Translations under genes and position numbers: made by a program
Origin: Verticillium longisporum
Taxonomy: Eukaryota; Ascomycota; Sordariomycetes; Glomerellales; Plectosphaerellaceae
Direction: 5' to 3'
Assembly (NCBI GenBank): GCA_019188255.1
Contig: JAETXT010000012.1
Location: 1,426,001 to 1,490,000 of the forward strand
DNA: 64,000 nucleotides
The notes under the pieces: model-generated
What the model was told of the DNA's origin: nothing
The model's database searches: none
The model's input: the letters and a program-made list of their open reading frames with translations, nothing else
Shown here: piece by piece, positions 57,491 to 64,000 of the stretch
Layout of the letters: each line of letters opens with the position of its first letter
How positions within the stretch are numbered: the stretch's first letter is position 1

Positions 57491-58741
57491 ATGACGTCGC
57501 GATCGAGCCTTCCGTCCCTCCTCCTCCTCCCCGCACCCCCGGCGCCAGCATCAGTGCAGTCACTGAGTGCTGCTTACCGTCCCTCGCTTCGTGCCGCGAT
57601 TCTTCGAGCAAGGTCCCCGACCGCAGCAGCATTTCTAGTGGTTGCACTTGTTGCACCTATCTTGACCGGTTCTTCAAGGAGGTCCAAGGTGCTCGATTGG
57701 AAAGCATCCCAGTCGCTCCTCGCTGGTCTCTATGGTCTGGTCGCCGTCATATGTGCCGAGGAAGATGTCGCTAGTGATATTGGTGCGGGCAAAGGCGCGG
57801 TCGACATTCGCATCGTCCTGGTTGATCGCGACGAACCAAACGGTGGCTCGGCATCCCCTTTGTCTCCTGAAAGCAACAACACCGTCGTCGTCAACCTGCA
57901 AACCTTCGCCCACGCATATCACCCATGGAATCTCATCATGCATGTCGATGGGGAGGCGGGGCACAGTCTTCGTGCCTCGTTCCTCGAGCACGCGCAGGGC
58001 AAACAAGTGATACGCCAAGACCAGTTCTTCACCGCCGAAGGAGGCATCAGCATCAAGCTTGGTCACGACGCCCTGGATGCTCAAAAGAATGCCGACGCGC
58101 ATCAAGGCTATCAAACTGTGTGTCTTGGTGGCACTTTTGACCACCTACACCCAGGCCACAAACTGTTACTCACGGCCGCGCTTCTCCTGCTAAAAGTCCC
58201 AGAGGAAGGCTCTGGAGCGGCCTGCAAGCTTATCGTTGGCGTCACAGGTGATGCTTTGCTGCGGAACAAGAAGTTTGCGCAGTACGTCCAGCCGTGGTCA
58301 CAGAGAGCAGCAGCCGTCGTCGATTTTGTCGCATCTGTCGCGAGTTTGCACGAGTCAGGATGGACTGGCAAGGCATTCCCAGGGAAGCAGGCAGAGAATG
58401 AATCTTCTATCAGCGTAGAAGCATTCTTCCGTGAGAGGACGATCCATGTCCACTGCGTCGAAATCCAGGACGCATTTGGTCCCACTATTACAGACGAGCA
58501 TGTCGATGCTCTGGTCGTATCCGGCGAGACGCGATCGGGAGGGCAGGCTGTCAATGACAAGCGAACAGAAATGGGGTGGAAGGCGCTGGACGTGTACGAG
58601 GTGGACGTTCTAGGCTCGGCAGCCTTGGAGGATGCAAGTGAGAGGTCTGACGGCCCAGCCGACTACTCCTCCAAAATAAGCAGTTCAACCATCCGACAAC
58701 AGAAAGCGGAGGCAGCGGCTAGTACCGCACGCAACGTTTGA
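57491..58741 (+). CDS. CAB4: Phosphopantetheine adenylyltransferase
   Basis: Fourth step of coenzyme A synthesis: ATP plus 4'-phosphopantetheine to dephospho-CoA. Single exon, 416 residues. The N-terminal 200 residues are the fungal extension (AAFLVVALVAPILTG, VVVNLQTFAHAYHPWNLIMH). The nucleotidyltransferase domain begins with YQTVCLGGTFDHLHPGHKLL near residue 208, where GTFD and HPGH are the ATP-binding residues. KLIVGVTGDALLRNKKFAQY follows, then DALVVSGETRSGGQAVNDKR and the C-terminal ISSSTIRQQ that contacts ATP phosphate. Length and layout match other ascomycete CAB4 proteins, which lack the dephospho-CoA kinase fused in animals. The start at 57491 has GCCATGAC context; 57446 is an alternative. 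Confidence 0.92.
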   Translation: MTSRSSLPSLLLLPAPPAPASVQSLSAAYRPSLRAAILRARSPTAAAFLVVALVAPILTGSSRRSKVLDWKASQSLLAGLYGLVAVICAEEDVASDIGAGKGAVDIRIVLVDRDEPNGGSASPLSPESNNTVVVNLQTFAHAYHPWNLIMHVDGEAGHSLRASFLEHAQGKQVIRQDQFFTAEGGISIKLGHDALDAQKNADAHQGYQTVCLGGTFDHLHPGHKLLLTAALLLLKVPEEGSGAACKLIVGVTGDALLRNKKFAQYVQPWSQRAAAVVDFVASVASLHESGWTGKAFPGKQAENESSISVEAFFRERTIHVHCVEIQDAFGPTITDEHVDALVVSGETRSGGQAVNDKRTEMGWKALDVYEVDVLGSAALEDASERSDGPADYSSKISSSTIRQQKAEAAASTARNV

Positions 58742-59654
58742 CAATATAGCCGTGGCGGTTCTTTTCGCTTTCTACGAACAAGCAAAATATCCTTGGTTCA
58801 CACGGACCCTTTGCAATCTCGCCATATTGAGATCATGAGGGGAAACCAATCGGCCTCGTCGTCTATTTTTAGCCCTTGCCCTCGGAGATAAACCGCAAGA
58901 CAGCCTTGAACAGGATGTTCTCGGCAGGACTTTTCTTTGATTGTTGCTCTTTCGGAAGGCTGTCCAGTTAGCCTGCCCCTCCGCATCTTCTTGGCAGATT
59001 ATGGACGGCGACAGAAACAACTTTGCGCAACTTAACCTCGCCTGTTTTGAGCGGCGGGCTACGTCAAGTCGAGTCCAGGCATGCAACCGCTGGTGCCCTG
59101 TTTGCAGGGTCCAGCTGTAGAAGGCCACGAACAAAGTGTATACTCCCCACGAGCCAGGTGGTAGCCGTTAAGATCTGCAGATGCATCAGCTTCGAAAATC
59201 GTCAAAAGTTCCTCTACGGCGATAGAATTGTCATCCTTCCTCGGCCAGACTTGGCACATCCATGACGTCCAACCAGGCTCTGTGCTTGGGGGCCAAGGGG
59301 CTGTGCAAGTGTGCGCTATTGACCATATACGTCACTCATGCCTGAAGAGGTAGTGAGCAGCCTCCCCAAATAACCTTCGCAATCCTTCGACCGTGTCTAG
59401 AGCGGTAACAGACTGCAACAGAACCCCTGCTAGCCATCCATTCGTGCATTCAGCTCACGGATTCCGACGTCGTCGGCGGCATCCTTCAATCTCAATGCAA
59501 CGTGAAAGTGCAGTATGTGGCGATATTCCGTCCGCCTGCCTACCAAGGCCAAATGATATAAGCACCACCATCTGCACCCCGATTGAAGCGCCATGATCCT
59601 CTTCACGTTGGCAATTGAACTGAATTCCGTTTACCGCCATCATCTTGTGTCAAC
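58742..59654. other. Intergenic between CAB4 and the glucanase
   Basis: No coding sequence or repeat recognised over 0.9 kb. Confidence 0.4.
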
Positions 59655-61199
59655 ATGGGTCGACTATCAAGCCTCGCCGCGGCCATCTCATGGCTGCAAC
59701 TCAGCTCAGCCTGGTTGCCAAGTGAAAGGCCAGAGGGCACTCTAAACAAGAAGTGGTTACCCGGAGCAGGAAAAATCAGGGGCGTCAATCTTGGCAGCCT
59801 ATTCGTCTTTGAGCCATGGATTGCCAACAGGGTTTGGACTGGACTAGGCTGTGAAGATTCGCCGGACAGGGGGTCCGAGTTCGACTGTGTGTCGAAGCTT
59901 GGCCAGGAGCAAGCGGATGCTGCTTTCCAAGGTCACTGGGGATCGTTCATTACCGAATCGGATCTCGACGAAATGAAGAGATATGGCATCAATACCATTC
60001 GCATCCCTCTCGGCTACTGGCTCGACCGGTCACTGGTCGACAGCTCGGAGAACTTTCCTCAGGTATGGCCTTATACCTCCCTTCACTCAGATTCGACCTA
60101 ACTCGTTCACTTAACAGGGCGCTGAGGAGTATCTGGTCAGGGTATGCGGCTGGGCTACTGCGCGTGGCCTATACATCATCTTGGAGTATGTCAAGCCCCG
60201 TCGTGGAGGAGAATTGAGCTAAGAATAGTAGTCACCACGGCGCACCCGGGGCACAGGTGGCCAAGAATGCCTTCACTGGGCAGGTGAGTGTTTCAAGGAC
60301 TCCATGGAAGGGACGTCATCATTGACATGATTGCAGCTTGCTCCAAGCCCAGGCTTTTACAACGAGTACAACTACGGTCGAGGTGTCAAGTTCCTCCAGT
60401 ATCTCACCAAGTTGGCGCACGAGAGGCCGGAGATGGAGAACGTTGGTATGATCGAGGTCCTCAACGAGCCCGTCCACTGGGATCAATTCGTAGAGTCCCT
60501 CCGAAGCACTTTCTATCGAGATGCGTACAATGTGAGTCGCCGCTTGTCTCAACTAAGTCACCCTTCTGGCAACAATTCCCGCCTCACCAACGAATCTGTC
60601 TTGCGGCGGTCAAAGTACCTTAGCTAACGGTCAATGTTATAGGCCATCCGCCAGGTTGAGAGAGACCTCAACGTCAGCCCCGACGACCAGTTCCACATTC
60701 AAATGATGGGCTCCGGCTGGGGGGCCGGCAACCCGGTTGAGTTCCTCAGCGACACGCAGCTCACGGCGTTTGACGATCATCGTTATCTGAAGTGGGCCAA
60801 CCGTGACGAGGTTCCCCTCTCGCACGAGAGTTTCATCTCCACGTCTTGCAGTGACAATCTCAGCCGCGACAGCGCAGGTCCGACCATCATCGGCGAGTGG
60901 AGCCTCAGCGTCCCAGACGATGTCCAGTGGAGCGACGGGTGGCATCCCGAGTCGCAGAAGGACTTTTACCGCAAGTGGTTTGCGGCGCAGATTCACTCGT
61001 ACGAGACACGAGCTGAGGGCTGGGTCTTCTGGACGTGGAAGACGCAACTAGGTGATTATCGCTGGGGATACAAGGGTAGGTTCTTCGCCTTTTTTGTCAT
61101 TCCGGACAAGATGGCTGACGATGAAATGCAGACGCTGTGGCAGCTGGTGTCATTCCGGAGAATATTGACGAGGCCCTGAACTCGGGCGTGTGTGGATGA
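59655..61199 (+). CDS. Secreted exo-beta-1,3-glucanase (GH5)
   Basis: Cell-wall or extracellular glucan 1,3-beta-glucosidase. Exons 59655-60062, 60118-60185, 60232-60283, 60337-60531, 60643-61075 and 61132-61199 join in frame to 407 residues. A signal peptide (LSSLAAAISWLQLSSAW) precedes KIRGVNLGSLFVFEPWI. The (beta/alpha)8 landmarks follow: GINTIRIPLGYWL, DHHGAPGAQ, the acid/base Glu in MIEVLNEPVHW (near residue 220), the nucleophile Glu in PTIIGEWSLS (near 325) and GWVFWTWKT. The length fits GH5_9-type fungal exo-glucanases. The intron before DHHGAP uses the second of two adjacent TAG acceptors (AATAGTAG). No anchor or binding module is present, so the product should be free or wall-bound. 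Confidence 0.94.
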
Positions 61200-61528
61200 G
61201 TGTCGAGTGCCTTGAGCACTGCCGCTGATTCGTTGGTTTGAGCCAACGCGAACGCCTGGGTACGAAATACGGGTTGGCATATTGGAGGTGCGGCGTCTGA
61301 TGGCATTGGTCGTGTCAGCGCCGCCCGAAGTCTGACGTCCATCATGACTGCCAGTATGCTGTTGACAGGACAGTCGGATAATATGAAGCCGATCTGTAAA
61401 TGTGGATTGATCAAGTGGCCTTGTCGTTTTACCTGAAATATATATTTGCATCGCTCCCCAGTCTTGCGCCCCCCGTCTCAGACCATTTCACACGACTCGA
61501 TCGCACGGCTCTAGGCACGTCGACCACC
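61200..61528. other. Short intergenic region
   Basis: 3' flank of the glucanase and leader of the next gene. The frame of the next gene is open back to an ATG at 61400, but the context CACCATGGCC at 61529 is better. Confidence 0.35.
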
Positions 61529-62320
61529 ATGGCCTCTTCCAAGAATGATTCATCTCCAGTAACAGCGTCCTACGCGACACTGTCTTTCCACAAGAGTGAC
61601 CACGTCTGCTTCACCAATTTTGCCGAGCCCCTCGCCCGTGGAGCAGAAGCCATCCTAACAGCCTCCTGGCCGCCCGGCGTCAAGAAGGAAACCAGCTCCG
61701 CAGGCCTTCTGACGTATCAGGTCAAAGGCCGCCCCTGGGATCCCAACGACGACGCGTCCGCCATTGCGGCGTGCCGCCTCGTCCGGGACCTCCTCGCCTA
61801 CCTCCATCGCCACGGCTGGATGCTCGTCACGGGGCTCGGGCACAGCGTGCGCATGTGGACGAAGGACTCGCTCGTGTTCCGCCGCGGCGCCGCTTCCGCC
61901 TCGGCGCGCCAGCGCTTCTGGCTCGCCGTGTCGTTTGCCAAGTCGGACAAGCTGCGGCTGGACTGCGCCGAGCGGACGGTGCAGGAGAAGACGGTGGAGG
62001 CCATCCGAGAGGTGGTGACGCGGATGGGCTATGTCACCGGCGGGACGTGGAACTGCGACGCATACGAGTTTCAGCTGAAGGATAAACCGTGGAATGCCAA
62101 CATGGATGGGGGGCTGAGGCCGAGGATGCTGGTGCTCGGGGTGCTCGAGGCGCTGGAGGGGGTGGGCTGGCAGTCCTACGGCGCGGTCGCGCAGCGGACG
62201 AAGGTGGAAAACACACAAAAGGCGGATGTATGGTACTTTAGCAAGGAAGTCGACGTTCCGGCCCGTGAGGCTGCCTGGGGTTCGAGGAATCCTTATGCCA
62301 GAGGTGATGTGGGGGGGTAG
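61529..62320 (+). CDS. Protein of unknown function with two tandem copies of one domain
   Basis: Single exon, 263 residues, no signal peptide or membrane helix. I do not recognise a named family. The protein is an internal duplication: residues about 19-118 and 135-240 align from end to end. Both start SFxKSD (SFHKSDHVCF, SFAKSDKLRL). Both contain an aromatic-Q-x-K-x-[RK]PW-x-x-N core (TYQVKGRPWDPNDD, EFQLKDKPWNANMD) followed by a helix ending in GW (LLAYLHRHGWMLV, VLEALEGVGWQSYG). Both close with an aromatic strand (WTKDSLVFRR, ADVWYFSKE). The pattern suggests two alpha/beta domains packing as a pseudo-dimer. Codon use and start context look like a normal expressed gene. Function is unknown. 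Confidence 0.75.
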   Translation: MASSKNDSSPVTASYATLSFHKSDHVCFTNFAEPLARGAEAILTASWPPGVKKETSSAGLLTYQVKGRPWDPNDDASAIAACRLVRDLLAYLHRHGWMLVTGLGHSVRMWTKDSLVFRRGAASASARQRFWLAVSFAKSDKLRLDCAERTVQEKTVEAIREVVTRMGYVTGGTWNCDAYEFQLKDKPWNANMDGGLRPRMLVLGVLEALEGVGWQSYGAVAQRTKVENTQKADVWYFSKEVDVPAREAAWGSRNPYARGDVGG

Positions 62321-63319
62321 GCAGGCTTCTGGGGGTGGTTATGTGTGAAGGCTTTGGTGCTGGACTTCTCATCTAGGTACCTCAAGTGGTTGGTGTTCCT
62401 TCAAGTACCTTGTACCGGCACTTGACCTCAAGTTAAGTGTCTGTCTCTGTCAACCAGCCGTCACTTGTAGATACTTAATAGTCATACGCTCTTTGCTTCA
62501 TTTCCTTGCCTGCAGTATTTTGTAGCGCCAGCGTTGACCAATCTAACCGCCAGAGACCGAGAGCAATATTGAATTATCGCAACGCGGGAAAAGCCAATGA
62601 TCTATAGTCTTAAAAAATAAGAACCTTGAATCTTCAATTCTCATTTTCCGGAGAATATCGTGAGACAGCCGATTATGTAGGTAGAAAAAGAGAATACTTT
62701 ATTTGTTCAACTGTCAGTTCATATGTATTAACAAAGTGACCCAGACATGCATCATAACCAGTTGCCGAAGTCCCTACGAGCTGTGCAGAAAGATGAACTA
62801 TAAGTGAACAGCACAGCAATGAGACAGCCAGACACGAACAACCGAGTAGGCTTCACCCATGGCCGTTTACAAAGTCATGCTGCTTCCGCCAGATGCCTAT
62901 TCCACTCACCGAGGCTACCGAACGCTCTGTGGCGCACATAGCCACATGTCGCTGCTGATGCTGGATCCGTGCCTCCTGAGCCACAATCATACGTGGGTGG
63001 GTGGGGCCCAAGGCAGCGCTAACTTCCAAGCTCAAGGTGCGTGTTCCAACCAGCCACGAGTCGCAAGCAGCCCAACCCAATCTCCTCCACCCAGACGTCA
63101 AGCTGGTCAATTCTCGAGGGCCTCGTCATCACACAGCTCCTTCCAGCCTGGCAGTACCGACTGCTTCCCCGCAGAGTGCCTTTGCCATTCATCGACGGCC
63201 TCATCGGATCGCCGAATTCCCCTCTACATCGGCGCAACAGCGCCTCCTCTCACCAAACTCGACGTCGTCGCTCGTCACCTTCCCCCGTGTCTCAGGAGGT
63301 CGACCCCCTTGCACGCGCC
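62321..63319. other. Intergenic, PAN1 promoter and leader
   Basis: Contains CTAGGTACCTCAAGTGG and CAAGTACCTTGTACCGG motifs (62374-62420), an A/T-rich segment around 62560-62720 and a long C/T-rich leader. A frame opening at 62859 overlaps the PAN1 start in another frame and has no protein-like features. Confidence 0.4.
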
Positions 63320-63648
63320 ATGTATTCCAACTCAAACTCGTTTCTCGGCGGCGGCGGCAGCCAGCGCCCCGGCGCGCAGCAATATGGAGGCTCGTTCAAC
63401 AGCTTGGGAAGCCAGCAAGGCCAGCAGGGAAACCCGAGTCCCTTCGCTCCGCAGCCGACGGGCTTCGGCCAGGCTCCTCTGCAGCAGCAATACACTGGTT
63501 TCCCGGGCGGCCTGCAGCAGCAACAGCAACCTCAGTCTCAGCAGCTGCAGCCCCAGTACACTGGATTCCAGCCTCAGCAGCAGCAGAGCTTCCAGACCGG
63601 CGTGCCGCCCATGCCCTCGATGCCGTCCCAGTTCCAGCAGCAGTTCCA

Positions 63649-63683
<35 letters not shown>

Positions 63684-64000
63684 AACCGCAACCGCAACAG
63701 CAACCGCACCAGCAACCCCAGCAGACTGGATTCTCCCTGACCCCGCAGCAGACCTCGGCGCCCGCCCAAGCCATGAAGCCGCAACCCACGGGCTTCAGTC
63801 AGATGGCCGCCTCGTTCCAGACGGGCGGTGGCTCCAAGCCTCAAGCGCCTGCTCAGCCCAAGAAGAAAGCCAACAAGGTGCCAAACGTTCGACTGTCCTT
63901 CATCACTGCCCAGGACCAGGCCAAGTTCGAGACGCTGTTCACATCCGCTGTTGGCGACGACTCGACCACCATGTCAGGCGACAAAGCTCGTGATCTGTTG
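63320..64000 (+). CDS. PAN1: Actin/endocytosis regulator Pan1, 5' part (cut by window end)
   Basis: EH-domain scaffold of the Pan1-Sla1-End3 coat complex that starts actin assembly at endocytic sites. 227 codons are in the window with no stop. The N-terminus ([18 protein letters not shown]) is followed by repeated QPTGFG / QQYTGFPGG / PQYTGFQP modules, typical PTGF-type motifs phosphorylated by Ark/Prk kinases. A glutamine tract sits at about 63646-63690. The first EH domain begins with [20 protein letters not shown], then [16 protein letters not shown] at the window edge. A same-strand frame starting at 63001 runs through in another register but lacks family features. Confidence 0.92.
63646..63690 (+). 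repeat. CAG/CAA tract in PAN1
   Basis: CAG triplets then CAA triplets encode about 14 glutamines ahead of the first EH domain. Confidence 0.8.

Overview
The window is nuclear DNA of a filamentous ascomycete, most likely a Sordariomycete. Its genes are interrupted by short introns (about 50-120 nt) with GTRNGT donors and CTRAY branch sites. It carries fungal-specific families: Zn2Cys6 regulator, MAO-N-like amine oxidase, GT69 mannosyltransferase, GH5 exo-glucanase, Pan1, Eaf1 and Nnf1. I cannot name the genus. No tRNA, rRNA or CRISPR array was recognised by eye.

Layout. 1-9 kb looks accessory: a monocarboxylate-type MFS carrier (-), a CMT1-like mannosyltransferase (-), a 0.58 kb LTR-like miniature element (about 5622-6222) and a cysteine-rich single-pass membrane protein (+). 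9-12 kb holds cytochrome b5 reductase and the splicing factor Spp2. 13-25 kb is a nutrient-uptake block: an alpha-glucoside-type permease (+) converging on a sucrose-type carrier (-), then a Zn2Cys6 regulator (+), an amine oxidase (-) and an APC amine/amino-acid permease (+). The last two share a 1.05 kb divergent promoter, which suggests an amine-utilisation module. 26-34.3 kb holds a vacuolar/endosomal Na+/H+ exchanger and the glutamine-rich NuA4 scaffold Eaf1/Vid21. 36-41.4 kb holds a secreted protein built from two copies of a cysteine module, a MAPEG-family gene and kinetochore Nnf1. 41.8-64 kb is mostly housekeeping: PH-domain protein, NTF2-RRM (G3BP-like) protein, GPI13, a b561-like membrane protein, phosphopantetheine adenylyltransferase, GH5 glucanase, an internally duplicated protein of unknown function, and the start of PAN1.

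The most striking general feature is damage to reading frames. At least nine genes carry frame-breaking changes. Most are consistent with loss of one base in a short G or C run (five in the alpha-glucoside permease, several in the sucrose-type carrier, two in the NTF2-RRM gene), but there are also in-frame stops (GPI13, the sucrose-type carrier, MAPEG) and lost splice acceptors (amine oxidase, MAPEG). Core genes are hit as well as accessory ones, so consensus sequence error is the simplest explanation. Real pseudogenes, or stop codons repaired at RNA level, remain possible for individual genes. Coordinates of damaged genes span the whole recognisable coding region.
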